A DNA stretch of 64,000 nucleotides from Vigna angularis (Eukaryota; Streptophyta; Magnoliopsida; Fabales; Fabaceae). Where the stretch lies: assembly GCF_016808095.1 (NCBI RefSeq), contig NC_068976.1:6791001-6855000 (forward strand), given 5' to 3'. Made by a program: the position numbers and the translations under genes. The notes beneath the pieces are model-generated. The model worked only from the letters and a program-made list of their open reading frames with translations, was not told where the DNA came from and did not search any database. Positions 1 through 12,000 of this stretch are shown one piece after another; position 1 is the first letter of the stretch, and the number at the start of each line of letters is the position of its first letter.

Positions 1-466
1 AAAGATAATGTATATCAATCTCAGCATATTACATCATGAATCCAATCTCGACTTAGGCTTCAAAAGCCTTTAGCATTCACTACTCATCATCAATCACAAC
101 TTAAGATCAATTGGGACTTTAATTTAAGCATGTAATGTGGTCAAGATAGAAGGATAGATATAGAAAATGATTCAAAGCTAAAGCTTTAAGGAGGAGTAAA
201 GGTGTAACGGGGGAGATATTTGAAAAGTTTTCTATAGGTATATGAATTACTACATGACGTATGATTGTTATGGAAATTTTGGAATATACTTCTTGATCCT
301 ATAAAATATTGTTAGTAGTATGTGAGTTTTGTTGTCTGACCTGAGGTGTTAGATATGATGCAGAGCAGGTGTATAGTCAAAACCGAGTTGTGTTTCATTT
401 AAATCGTGTTGTTTCAAGTTTAAAACATGTGTCTAAAATTTAATGTGTTGTTTCCATAGGAGTCAT

Positions 467-911
467 TGTTGAGTACAAACAAAGTCCTATATCGAATAAA
501 ATAAAATGATGGACATGTATTTATATACACATAAGATATCTCCATTGGTAAGAGACTTTTTGGAGTGGTACCAAAAGCAAATTCGTGAGGGCTTGACCCA
601 AAGCGGACAATATCTTACCAGTGTGGAGATTTATGTGTATGTGTGTGTGTTGAACCTCCTCACAAATGGTATCAGAGCCCATGGTTCAGGTCTGGTGACC
701 AGGCTTAGTCGAGATGAGGGGAGGTAGAAGAACTAAAGTCCTTTGTTTGATGGGAGGATGTTGGGTACAAACAAAGTCCCACATACCTCCATTGGTAAGA
801 GGCCTTTTGGAGTGGTACCAAAAGCAAATCCGTGAGAGCTTGACCCAAAGCGGACAATATCTTACCAGTGTGGAGATCTGTGTGTGTGTGTGTGTGTTGA
901 ACCTCCCTACA
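467..911 (+). mobile_element. TRIM (terminal-repeat retrotransposon in miniature), nested
   Basis: Two direct repeats, 467-664 and 759-911, both begin TGTTG(A/G)GTACAAACAAAGTCC and end in CA. They share the core reading TTTTGGAGTGGTACCAAAAG and GACCCAAAGCGGACAATATC. Two bases after the first repeat is TGGTATCAGAGC (667-678), the primer-binding site complementary to initiator-methionine tRNA. A purine-rich GATGGGAGGA precedes the second repeat. The internal region is only about 94 bp with no coding capacity, which is the TRIM architecture. The second LTR lacks about 45 bp present in the first. Flanks GTCAT and GCCAC match imperfectly as target duplications, so the copy is old. No 5S-like block was seen, so it is not Cassandra. 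Confidence 0.85.
667..678 (+). other. Primer-binding site of the TRIM element
   Basis: TGGTATCAGAGC is the reverse complement of the 3' end of plant initiator tRNA-Met and lies two bases after the TRIM 5' LTR. It is the reverse-transcription priming site and not a tRNA gene. Confidence 0.85.
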
Positions 912-1445
912 GCCACGATGTTGGGGTTGCAAACCGAGTTGTCTACACGGGAACTATGTTGTTTGAGGTGTCATGCTATTGTTGGTCTATTGCTGAGTTG
1001 GGTTAGTTAGTCGGGTTAAAGTTGTTTGGTGTCGGGTTGGGTATGTTTTGTGTTGAGTTGTGCTTTTCGGTGCCAGGCTGGGTTGGTCTTGGGAACTACT
1101 TATGTTTGATCTGTGATGTTTGGATGGAGCTGTTTTGGACCTCGGTTAGAGGTTTTAGAACTCAACCTATGTGTTTTGGAGGTCGACCATGAGGTTTTTT
1201 ACCTTGGTCGAGTTGTGTATGTGTTTGGTCGAGCTGTTTGTGATAGTGGTCGAGTTATGTGTTTGTTTGGCAGAGTTGTTTGATGTTGGTTAAGTTGTTT
1301 GATGTGATATGAATCGTCAATTCAATCAGTGCTGGAAGACGGAGTTGTGTGTTATGTCTTTTATTCCCATAGCTGTAAAACCGAGTATGGTTCCTTTTCG
1401 CTTGAGAGGCTTTGGTAAGTCGAGCAAAAGGGAGGTTGTTTCACC

Positions 1446-1690
1446 CATAAGGCTTTGGCCTTAAGTAGAGTTGTTACTCATAAGGTTTATGGAAGCAAGG
1501 TAAACAGGTCTTGACCATAAGGCTTTGGACTTAAGCGAAGTTTATTCGTAAGGCTTATGGAAGTAGGAAAAATGATTATGATCGTAAGGCTTTGGGTTTA
1601 AGCAGAGTGTTACCCTTAATACTTATGGAAGCAGGTAGGATAACTCTGACTATAAGGCTTTGATGAGCAAACAGAGTGATGGTAGGTTAC
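1446..1690. repeat. Degenerate tandem repeat, about 68-bp unit, four copies
   Basis: Units begin at 1446, 1516, 1583 and 1651 with variants of CATAAGGCTTTGG. Each of the first three continues through (C/T)TTAAG(C/T)(A/G)(A/G)AG to CTTATGGAAG or TTTATGGAAG. Spacings are 70, 67 and 68 bp. The array lies inside the LTR-like region. Confidence 0.8.
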
Positions 1691-2212
1691 AAGGAGGAAA
1701 AAACTTATTGTTTAGATATTACTTAGTGGTAATACAACTTAGTGAATTTCATGGATGTGGTTTTATTGTTTTTGAGATGGAATTGGTTGATTCGAGCAAT
1801 GTGGATGAGTATAGTTATTGTATATAATCTTGTATTATTTTTCTAATTAGATCACTCTTGTTTGTTTGTGTTTATGCAATGATCATATAACTCTTGTTAT
1901 ACGGGAGCAAATGTTGTTACAGATGAAGTTGGAGATGCCTAGAGTGAGGATGAACGTTGAGAAATCTTTTGGGAAATTTTGAAAATGTATTTGGAACAAT
2001 AGTTTATTTTTTTTTAGTTATAATTATCGAATATTATCTTAATTAAATTTTGGTACGGGGTTAAAGTTTTGTTTACAAATGATTTTAACTTCGTTTATAA
2101 TTATTACATAAAGTTTTTTTTTCATTGTTTAGTAATGGTATCAACGGTTGTTTTTTTAAGTTATTGGAGGTTTTATAACTTACCAGTGACATCTTAAGAA
2201 CGGGTGTTACAA

Positions 2213-5200
2213 ATATGCTCACTCTAAAAAGACTCACCTTGTCCTTAAGGTGAAAAAAAGGAAATTGTTTCATTATGGTGTTGATTGGTTCCTAAGTGTC
2301 TTTAAACTCTAGTAACCTAGTCCACTAAATAAGCACTTATGTAGTCCCATAGGTATAGTTATACATTTCTTTTATAGTAGTTGGTGTGATAAAAAAAACC
2401 CCTAACCAAGGATCCAATAACAAGAAGCATGGCCAAGCAATTTCAAGAAGAGTCAGAATCATCTATGCAAGGAGAAGCTAAACTTTTATTCTCTTGACAT
2501 CATGAAACACATATAATAGAGTAAGAATAATTTAGGCCTTGTATCATAGGTCAAGTTGTATAAGTTTTTCTTTTTGGACCTTCTAGCATGGACCAAGTTG
2601 TGTAAGATTTTGGTCAGCATGGGTCAACATAAGTCAACTCCCTAAGTTGACCCAAAGATGGCATCTCTTGTGGTTGACTTTGGTCAACATCCACCTAGAC
2701 CACATTAGGAAGTAGGGAAAGGGCGTGATTGGCTCTCCTTTGGTGGAGAGTAGTGGCCAAGTGTCTTTCTACACTAAGAAATACACATGACATTCCAAAA
2801 TTGAACTCTTTGGATTTAATTCGATAAGTTTTTGCAAAGCAAGGTAATGGCTCGCCTAATGAGTGAGTACAAGGAGTAAATTCCTTAAACATTTTCCTAA
2901 CAAGAATCATGTTCGCTAAACAACCCATATTACATTGCTATTTGGATATTAAAGAAATCATTTTCACCTAGCACTTATTTCCTTTCACTCAACGACTTTT
3001 TCCTCTCTCCTAATTGCTTAGTTTGTTGGAGCCAAATTTGTTTGGCATGCCCAGTGGCTTAGTCCTTAAGAGTTCTCTGGAGTGCAAAATTTTCACTCAT
3101 GTCCAACAACTATGACGTCTCATTAAATGGAACTGATATATGTGTATCATGTTAGCTTATTGATTTTATCTTAAGACATTATACTCTCTTTTTTATCAAA
3201 ACATGTCTAATTTAATAAAAAACGCACTCAAATAATCTAATTGACCACACTTACACATCACAAATCTATTTAACCAAATTATGTAGTTCAACTCAATAGA
3301 TCAACATTAGTTCAATCACAAAAATAAATAACTACTCCACAAATAAAGTTGAATATTATATCTATTTATCACCATTTTATCATCATCATCATAAATTTGA
3401 TTATTAGTAATATAAATTTTATTAGCTTTCCTTATCTCAAAAATAATTTTTCTCATAGCTAAGTTCTAGAATTAAAGAAACAAGATTACTTTCAACTATA
3501 TACCTAGCATAAAATATTCATGATAAAATAAGTCAAGAGAATATCTTTCCTTTATATAATGATATAGATTTATTTTATATTGTTATTGTATTATTAATTA
3601 TACTTTAAATAGAAAATAAAAAAAAATATGAATTTACTATAATAAAATAAAAGTAAAAGCTAATATAACATCGCAATAAAACCATAAAATTTACATCACT
3701 ATAAAAGTTGTTTTTCAACTATTCAGGATACTATAAGCTCTTACTAGTATATTAGTATATGTATAAGAGATATACTAGTATATTGGTGTGTTTACATATT
3801 GTAGGTTTAATTCAACTCATGTTACTACTACCTTATCATTATGGAACCACCGTTCCACATATTACTCTCTCACAAATTTATCTACACTATTCCACAAAAT
3901 AAATTTATTAGGGAACCACCGTTAGTACTTTTGATTTTTATTTTATTAAAATTACACGGAGTAACTCCTACTATTAATTTATAATTTATATTTTAGAAGT
4001 GTGTGTAATTCAAATGTGACTAAATGCTTTAATAATTGATAACATATTTTAGAAGTGTGTGTACATATTGACCTTTCTTTTGAATCGCTTCCGTATTATC
4101 CTTTTCCATTTGGACATTATTACCAAAGTTGGAGGAAGGTTACAAGAGGTTAAATAAGCATTTCATCATACTCACTTGAATTGGAAAGGAAAGATCCACT
4201 TTTTCTTCTCCCTTTTTATGAGAAGATGCTACAACCATTCTGATTTCATAAATGTGTTTAGTCTAAAAAGATGTTAATTTAATATAATAAATATTCATAT
4301 CTTTTGTTATCTGTACCTATATATAAAGAGATATTTTTTATATCCACATTTATTTTTTCAATTTTATCATTCAAATATATTTTTTTAAATTAAAATAATC
4401 ATCTGATAAATTTTACTTTTTTAAGTAATCATTTCTTTAAAGTTAACTAGTTTTTTCAATTTCACAATTTTTTAAACTTAAATATTTTTTAATTATAAAA
4501 ATACTTAAAAATAAATAAATACTTTCTGCAATAAAATTATTAAAATTATTTATTTTTAATTTCATAATTATAACAACAATAATAATAATTTACTTTTTAT
4601 TATCATAAAAGAAAGTGGATATACAGATGTGTTTTCATTAATTTTTATAATAAACAAAATTATTATATTAATACAAATTTTAATTCAGTTAATTTTATTT
4701 ATATTTTATTAATAATGAAAATAAATACATATTTAATATTTAATCATTATTATATGTATTTATTAAATATAAAATTTACATTTATATACAATTAAATTTG
4801 AAAAGAGTCTTTCATTGTTTGTTTCTTTTTTTTATAAAGTCTGAATTTTTAATAACTATATATTGATGTTAATTTTTTTTAAGAAACATAATAACAATTA
4901 CTAAAATATTAAACTTGTATTTAATATATTAATAATTATTGAAATTAAAATAAAATTAATCTAATTAAATTATTATCTTGAAATTATAATTTTTTATTAT
5001 ATCAAGAATTAAATATGTCAATATTTATTATATTATATTGAATCAATTATTTACATTTGATTTGTTTAAAATTTTGAAAAGAATAATTATACCTGTAACA
5101 TGTACATCAGCGGGCAAGGAAAACAGATCATTTAAATAGAAAGAAAACAGACATTATGACGAAAAAAAATGATTTGACATAATATTGATTGTGGAAAATC

Positions 5201-5655
5201 AATGTAAAATTTAATACATTGATAACTTTTAAAAGAATAAAATAACTTTCTCTTTTTATTAAAATTTAAATAATGTAAAAGTAAATATTATATTGGTTGT
5301 GGTAGAATCTACTCGGGATTTTTCTTTTTTACTCTTCAGCCTCTTTTTTTAAGTTCGTATCAACTCTATGCTTCCTTTTATTTTTATATTAATTAATGCT
5401 TTTAGTTCAATAATCGTAACAATAGTTTGCTTTTTATTTGAAATCCATTAACTCTATTCTCATTGTTTTTATTTTGTTAATTTTCAAATGGAAACAATCT
5501 TTTTCTATAACATAAAAATTTTCTTGACTTTGTCCATTATTTGCTACCATTCATTACTCTGATTTTTATCTTGGAATGGAAGGAAATGTTTTTAAAGACA
5601 TTAAAAAAACTTAATTAGTAATTTTGTTATTATATTTACGTTTATAATTATTTTT
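2213..5655. other. AT-rich intergenic DNA with retroelement debris; no gene seen
   Basis: No supportable coding region. About 2230-2273 looks like the end of a Gypsy pol on the minus strand. About 2400-2720 has low-complexity wording (repeated GGTCAAC and AGTCAAC) typical of legume retroelement untranslated regions, but no domain is recognisable. From 3120 to 5655 the sequence is very AT-rich with homopolymer runs and short TATATA stretches. A start resembling a Helitron 5' end occurs near 4309 but no convincing partner was found. Confidence 0.6.
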
Positions 5656-5659
5656 ATTT

Positions 5660-6510
5660 TTATATTTTTTACTTAATTGAGTTGATATTTTTTAAATAAA
5701 ATTAAATAGTTTTTTTTTAAATGCACGACAACCTTCATCCATCCATCTCCTTCCTTCGTCCCAGTTGTCATCATCCCCCACATTCCACTTGTCATCGGCC
5801 AACCTCCATTAGTCTTGTCGCCATCAGAAAACCTCACTCCAAATCCAACCCCAACACCCCCAACGTGATTGGAAACGTGCCTAAAACCCTTTCCATTATG
5901 TATGCCACAAGTAATAGTACATCTGCGAGATCCATTCCTTCACCTTGGCTCCATCCAAATGGCTTTTCAAATCCACGAAATATGATGTGTAAGTTGCTTG
6001 CATGCGGTCCTGTATCTCAGGCGATGGGGTCAGGAGTCAGGGTCGGAGAGTTATGTTCGAAGGCATGATCGGAGGGGAGGGACGAGTGGTGGCAGTAGCG
6101 GTGGTGATGCACTGTGTTGGTGTGGTTCTTGCCACTGACTCCCTATTTCAAGAAGGAGAGGGTGGAGTTGTGCAGAGAGTGGGACTTCACCGGAGGTTGC
6201 ACCGATGCGGTGGCCATTCGAAAACACAGAAAGCTCTGGAAGCTGGAGAAGGATTGAATGTTTGGAAACGATGTGGTTGGGAATGATTGTAAGAAAATGG
6301 GGAAAACGAAGCAGAGAAGAGGCGCCAAAAGGCAAGTGGGACGGAGAAAGGAGATAGAGGGACGGTGGCGATAATGTGTTTGAAGAAGAGGAGGGAGAAT
6401 AAAATACCAACTATGTCCCATATTTCGCTTTGATGTTAACCCAACTCAAATAGTAAACGTGATCAAATTAAGTCTATTTAAAAATATAAAAATTCAATTA
6501 AGTTAGAAAA
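5660..6510. mobile_element. Possible TIR element (Pack-MULE-like) around a GC-richer island
   Basis: The left flank (about 5670-5700, CTTAATTGAGTTG followed by TTTTTTAAATA) is the approximate inverse of the right flank (about 6470-6506, TATTTAAAAATATAAAAATTCAATTAAG). Between them is a block far richer in G and C than its surroundings. It holds modest open frames on both strands (5721-6068 plus, 6051-6410 minus), none recognised. A GC-rich insert with gene-like composition inside AT-rich inverted arms is what gene-capturing MULEs look like. Terminal bases and a target duplication were not found, so this is tentative. Confidence 0.35.
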
Positions 6511-7588
6511 AATTGGAACGAACTAGAATAATAGAAATAATAGACATAGATATAATATTATTAATTAAATCTTAAAAAACAAAAGCTAAAAATTAGGGTT
6601 ACATCCTCTTTGTAGCATAAGTATTACAAAATTATCTAAAATTAATTTTTTTTTAAATATAAAAATCTCTTTTTTTTAAAACTTTCTCTTTAAACCTTAT
6701 TTACCAACTCTTTAATATTCTAATCTCATTATTCATCTCTTTAAAGAGTAAGTTATGTTGTTTGGTGTTCTTGGTATGAGTATAAGTATATAAGAAAAGT
6801 TTTTGTTGTGTTATATTTGTTTCATGTGTGATTCAAGAAAAAATGTATTAGGTGTGGTTTCTTTTTTAAAGAAATATTTGTAAAGGATATTGTAATGCAT
6901 TGAAATGGTGAAAAAGTCAAGCTAAAGTTGTCTTAACTAATTGGATATAACTTTTTTGGTATAATTGTATAATCAATCAACAAATCTACGTGGTGGTTAA
7001 ATTGAGGGCTAATCTTTAATAATCAATTAAATATCACATATAATTTTGTATGAAAAATATTATGATTTACTGCCAAATTTTTAATTTGTTGATTTTTCAT
7101 TTAAGTAAGTTAAAATCCATGATCCAAGAATGATACATGTTTAAATCTAGTGGTTAATCTGGTTTTAGAAAAAAAAATTCATTGATTTTGAAGTGAACAA
7201 AATTTTTAAAAAGACCAATTCAATGGCTTCCTTTCCCCACCCTTACCTCCCTTCTTTGCCTAAACTCCTTTTAGTGTTTACAATAAATGGTATATGAACG
7301 TATGAAATATATGTATAGCTAATAATTCTAATCTAAACTCAAACACTCGCTAAAATGGTGAAAAACTGTGGTGTAGAATTGTGAAAATAGAAACTGTTTG
7401 ACTAACTCCTCCATGAAAACCTAATTATGAACTAGTGTTTGATAAAATGCATCAATGAACTAGACATGTTATTTTACAATGCAAATGCATCTTATTTATG
7501 TCTAATGCTAAATTCACTAATGTATACGGGATATTTTATGACAAGTAAAACGAACAGGTAGTATTATGGTATTATAGTTGCAGAAGTC
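6511..7588. other. AT-rich intergenic DNA; no gene seen
   Basis: I see no coding region, RNA gene or convincing repeat here. The stretch ends at the ATA target duplication of the CACTA element. Confidence 0.6.
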
Positions 7589-7591
7589 ATA

Positions 7592-7765
7592 CACTACAAG
7601 ATTTTTGCTTATTACCGAAGGTTAATTACCGAAGGCCTAGGGACCGTCGGTAAATAAAGTTTTTCGACGGTCAAAATGAGCATTACCGAGGGACATGGTG
7701 AAATGAATTTACCGAAGGTCAAAAGAGCATTACCGAGGGGTTTGGGGCCTTCGGTAAGAGGCTCG
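7592..7765. repeat. CACTA left terminal and subterminal repeats
   Basis: Begins CACTACAAGA, then repeated TTACCGA(A/G)GG units on both strands at about 7613, 7626, 7647 (inverse), 7683, 7710, 7730 and 7748 (inverse). Direct and inverted copies can form hairpins. In the En/Spm family such motifs bind the element's own regulatory protein; that role is inferred here. Confidence 0.85.
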
Positions 7766-7766
7766 A

Positions 7767-8155
7767 CCCCTTAAACTGAGTAATTGGGCGTATTGGCATA
7801 GGTCGTTCCTAATTTCGTAAGACAACACCCTATTCCCTCTCTGTTCTCGCGCCCAATTTTGTAAAAGGTAAACTCTGCGTTGTGCTCCCTCATCCCCTCC
7901 CTATCCGTTCTTGTCCCCAATTTGTGCTTCCCATTGTCGTCGCCCAAGTTTGTCTTCCTCTCCCTCTCCCTTTCCCGTATGTCCGGTTAGATTGTGTGGG
8001 TAGGGTTCAGTGGTGTTCCAGCAGTGCATTGGCATTGCCGTTAAGAGGGTGGTCCGTTAACATTACGAGGTCTGCGAAGGCGTAGAGAGGAGGGTGCTCC
8101 CGTGACGTGAGGGCGGCTGTCGTTGTCAAGGGAGGCTATTGGGAGACGCATTGAG
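7767..8155 (+). other. Probable 5' leader exon/promoter region of the CACTA
   Basis: A pyrimidine- and GC-richer block follows the subterminal repeats (CCCTCTCTGTTCTCGCG, CTCCCTCATCCCC, CTCTCCCTCTCCC) and ends at a good donor, GAG|GTATGT, after 8155. Both transposase genes downstream begin just after splice acceptors, so they need an upstream leader; this block is the natural candidate. The small open frame at 7882-8085 is not recognised. A transcript would be needed to confirm. Confidence 0.4.
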
Positions 8156-8490
8156 GTATGTTCTTTACTGGCTTTTGGATTAATAAACTGGGACAAGTTT
8201 TCCTTAATATTATTGGAAAGTCAAAATAAAATGAAAAGCAAGTTATTTTGAATTGGTTTAGTTAAATGGGAATAGGAATAACAAGAAAGAAAGATGTAGA
8301 TTAGTTGGTAGAAAAGTGGTTCGTGTTGATTTGAGGAAGGAACAGATGCAGTATAGTTACCCATTGAAGCATGTTTAGATGACTGAGTTAACATAGTAGA
8401 GATGAGAAGCAACATGCAGAGGAAGCAAAAGAAGAAAGTGGTTTTGGTATTAATATTTACTACTAGGTTAAGAGTTAGTGTGAGATACAA

Positions 8491-8539
8491 AGAACCTAAA
8501 ATTAAACTACCTAAAATTAAACTACCTAAAATTAAACTG
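8491..8539. repeat. Short tandem repeat ACCTAAAATTAAACT, three copies
   Basis: Three consecutive 15-bp copies, inside the non-coding 5' part of the CACTA. Confidence 0.85.
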
Positions 8540-9030
8540 GAATAAATTGAATAAATTGATTGGCTTGTTCTTCCGTAGCTGTGTGCAATGTCAAACCTCT
8601 CTGAGAAGTCAAGTCTCCAGTCAAGTTGTTTCCATTTTCATGTAAAACCTGTCTGACAATACAAGTTGTTTCCATTTACACGTGGAATTGTATCAGCAAC
8701 AATTAGACTTGTTGGTTATTTGCTCTTGCAGCCATTTATGATTGAAATAACTCTTTTGTTCTATATTTTCTTTTGCAAGATAAAATGTCTTATAAAGTGA
8801 ATGTACTTCTGTGGTGAGTAAGTACAGATGCTTTCAGCTTTGATTTCTCATGATTGTAGATCATGATTCACTTTAAATTAACCCTTCATACATGTAATTG
8901 TCTTGTCACAATCCTAGGTAAATATATATAAAAAAAACCATGGTTAAATATATATAAAAAAAAGCTTTATGAATTAACCCCCATTTTTTGTTGTTGTTCC
9001 TAAAATTGTTAAGTTTGGTTTCAATTGTAG

Positions 9031-9089
9031 AAGTTGCTGGTGCTGAAGTAGTGGAGTGTGCTTGTGTGATTGGTCTCTCTAATCTCAAG
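9031..9089 (+). pseudogene. Captured exon resembling adenine phosphoribosyltransferase (APRT)
   Basis: A 59-nt block flanked by an acceptor (TCAATTGTAG before 9031) and a donor (AAG|GTAATG after 9089) translates, after two leading bases, as VAGAEVVECACVIGLSNLK. This closely resembles the conserved segment of plant APRT near ERxGAEVVECACVIGLPELKG, just after the phosphoribosyl-pyrophosphate-binding loop. APRT salvages adenine and cytokinin bases to AMP. Only this exon was recognised; the catalytic PRPP loop and the rest of the gene were not seen within the element. It therefore looks like a gene fragment transduplicated by the CACTA, not a working enzyme. The match is from memory of the family, not an alignment. 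Confidence 0.6.
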
Positions 9090-12000
9090 GTAATGGATAA
9101 ACTGAATCAATGTTTTTGTAAGTTGTGTTTTAGTAGCTAGTCTTAGAAAATTCCATCTTGTTCTTGACATGCTAAAGTAAAGTTCTTTACCAATTTGATT
9201 ACCTTTTTGTCATACTATGAGTGATCCCATAATATTTAGAAATAAGTGTTGGAAATCCCATGTAAGAACAAATTACACTGTGTGAGTGTGAGTGAAATCT
9301 CACATTACTCAAGTTAGGATTGATAGAACGTTAATCTTACTACTTTAATATCATTTTAAGATATGTATAGTTTGAAATTATTAGCAAAGTGTTAGATTAA
9401 GCAAGCTGTTGAAACTATTGATGTAGAAGGATAAAGTACCTTAAACTATTAAAGGTTGTACACACATTCTCAATGGTGCATGATGTCCATTGCTACGAAG
9501 CAAGGAATTCTTAATCTTCAGCTAATCCAGAGTTTGAACATAGTTTTGAACTCTTTTTACGTTAAAAATTAATTTTTCACTAACATTAGAAGTAGAAGTG
9601 CCTAAACAAATGTAATCTGAGATACACTGAGTCAGAAATGGACAAGGTTAAGAACCTTGTCCTTCCTAGGCAGTTAGTCTTTTGTTGATTCTTACCTTAG
9701 TGTGTAGGTAGAAATCTTTCAAAACTTTTTCGATGCAACAAAGCTATCAACCTAGAAACCAAAAGAAGGTTTATCTATATGAAACACGCTCCTAAGTCAA
9801 AGTCCAAGTGCAAGTGACAGTTGGAGCTAAGTGTGGGTGTTGTTTCACAAAGTGCCGGTCCAAAATCATGAGCAAAAAAGGCTTATGGTTGCTGAAACTG
9901 CAGCTGAAATTGGTGCTGGAACAACAAGAAAGAAGTGCAGTCGGAGTCCAGGCTTGAAGCCCTTTTAAGACCTTATCCACTTCCTAAAAGATGCTACCCC
10001 CTTGGACCAAGGAATGTGAGGTAAAACAGTTGCACCAATTCGTCACGACACCCAAAACCAACACCAAACAGTCAACAAAAAGCAGTTGACACCTCAAGCA
10101 GTTTGAAATTAACACTTGGAGTATGTGCAGACTGTTCAACAGCAAAGAAAGGAACCACAATAGAAAATCAATAGTCCACTTGGCAAGATCAAGCAAATTC
10201 AATGGTTTGGATAGTGAAAAATAAACTTCCAATGGTGTTTGCAACTGAAAAATGACCAAATGAACAGTGCACACAAGTTTGAAATGGTGAAATAAACTTG
10301 CAGAACTGTTTAAATCCCACTGAAACAATTAGATTCATTAATTCACAATAACTTTGGCCTAAAATGCAGCAAACTTTGATGGTTTAAAGGTCAAGTCTGC
10401 ATATAGGCTTTTGAAGGACCATTTGACAAGTTCACAGTAGTTTGTAATGACCAAATACACTTGCATGAGTGGTTCAAAAACAGAAAGGTACACAACTTCT
10501 CAAAATCACTATTGTAGTTGCTATTTATGCAGCAAAAAGTGCTAAAACAGCACTATAAATGACCAAAACAGCACTATAATGCAGAAATAACGTGACAGCA
10601 ATATATGGAAGCCAATAAAAGTGATTTTTAAACACTTTGGGGCTGGAAGAAAGGCTAGCACACAAGAGGAACTTAAGATAGGGTCTAGAACAGATTAGAA
10701 AAGCAAGAAAAACCCAAAAATAGTGATTGAATTCTGTGCTGGAAAAGTGTTTGATGAAAATTCAAAATTGTTTGATAAAATGGCACAAAGAACAGCAGAT
10801 TTTGTGTTTTGTGGTTTTTGACCTTTCAAATCTGGATAGGAGGGTTTAAAGTGCTTTTTATGATTGCTATACACTTGGATAAGCATATAAATGTATTTGG
10901 AAACCTAAAACCAGCTTTTGCCAATCCAAAGATGAAAAAAACCAAAGAAAAACAATGGCAAACAGCAATAAAAATGAACTCTGCACCTTACAAAGTGGCT
11001 GGAAAAATTAACAGCAGTGGCTAAAATGAGCAACAGTGATTGTGAGGTTCAAATGATTTGTCAATCAAGTTTATATCATCAAATTGGATGTGTGCCAACA
11101 CTTAAACAGCCAAGGAATACACTACAACAGAATTTCACTAGTGCACTTCCAAATATATGCAAAAATGATGGTTTAAAAGGTGATTTTGCATATAGGTTCA
11201 GAATTCACCAAATGAACAGTGCACACTAATATCAAATGGTAAAATACACTTGCTCAATTGTTCAGAATGCATAGAAATAGCCAGTAGATTCGTATGACAG
11301 TAGGAGTTGCCAAAAATCAAGAAAATTGGACCAAAACTGCATCAGATTTGAAAACTAAGTGGAATCAAAGCTGGAAAGCACCAACAAAGATTATGAAAGT
11401 CCTAATTGACTAGATCTAGCTTTAGAATATGAGCTAGCAGAGAATATGAAAGTCCTCATCTTCCACCTTTGTTCATAATTCACTAAAATGTTAGCTAACC
11501 AAATCCAATCAGTGATCATTATCAAGCACAACACTATTTTTTCCCTACAAGCCTCTGTACTTGCAAGCTGATTTCTCAGATTGATTCTGCAGCTTTCTCC
11601 ATGTTAGCATTGTTTGTTCCCTGTAACAACCTGTTGTCTTGACTAATAGGGTGTTCACTAATAGGGTCTTGACTAATTTGGCTATCGAAGTTGCCAATTT
11701 CATAAAATTTGATTGGTGGACAGCTCCTTTCAATTGACAAATTGTGCTCCTTGTCCACTACCTAAGATGCCACCTTAGTTGGAAAGTGTTTGTAGAACTG
11801 GACTGCACCCCAAAGTCTTTAGAAGACCACTATTTCACACAATAATTAGTACCAAACTAGATGAAAAAGTGGACCAGAAATGTAGAAGGACAGCTCCAAA
11901 TTCTGACTTCAATTGGTCAATTTTAAAATGCCTACAAGCTTAAAACTATTATAAGTGACTTAGATAGATATGCAATGATATTATTCCAGTTCAAAGCTCT

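Larger units (their letters stand above)
1..2212 (-). mobile_element. Partial long LTR of a Ty3/Gypsy-type retrotransposon (left end not resolved)
   Basis: The right edge is seen at GGGTGTTACA (2203-2212), which on the minus strand reads TGTAACACCC, a typical LTR start. Just to the right, on the minus strand, about 2273-2230 encodes a short stretch (FPFFHLKDKV) resembling the extreme C-terminus of Gypsy polyproteins. This gives the order pol end, then 3' LTR. The stretch around 1900-1960 (ACGGGAGCAAATG, GATGAAG) resembles 41190-41240 in the solo LTR at 38178-41460, so the two are probably one family. The left LTR end is not identified and may lie outside the window. No coding sequence is visible inside. 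Confidence 0.55.

Noticed and set aside
667..678. TGGTATCAGAGC as a possible tRNA gene remnant
   Set aside because: Only the 12-bp complement of the initiator tRNA 3' end is present, positioned right after an LTR; it is a primer-binding site. The same applies at 22424.
467..911. Cassandra-type TRIM with 5S rRNA-like promoter
   Set aside because: I found no 5S-like internal control sequence in either LTR.
4309..5110. Helitron, from a start like TCTGTACCTATATATAAAG near 4309 and a weak hairpin near 5095
   Set aside because: The 3' end lacks a clear CTRR terminus and a stable hairpin, so the evidence is too weak for a feature.
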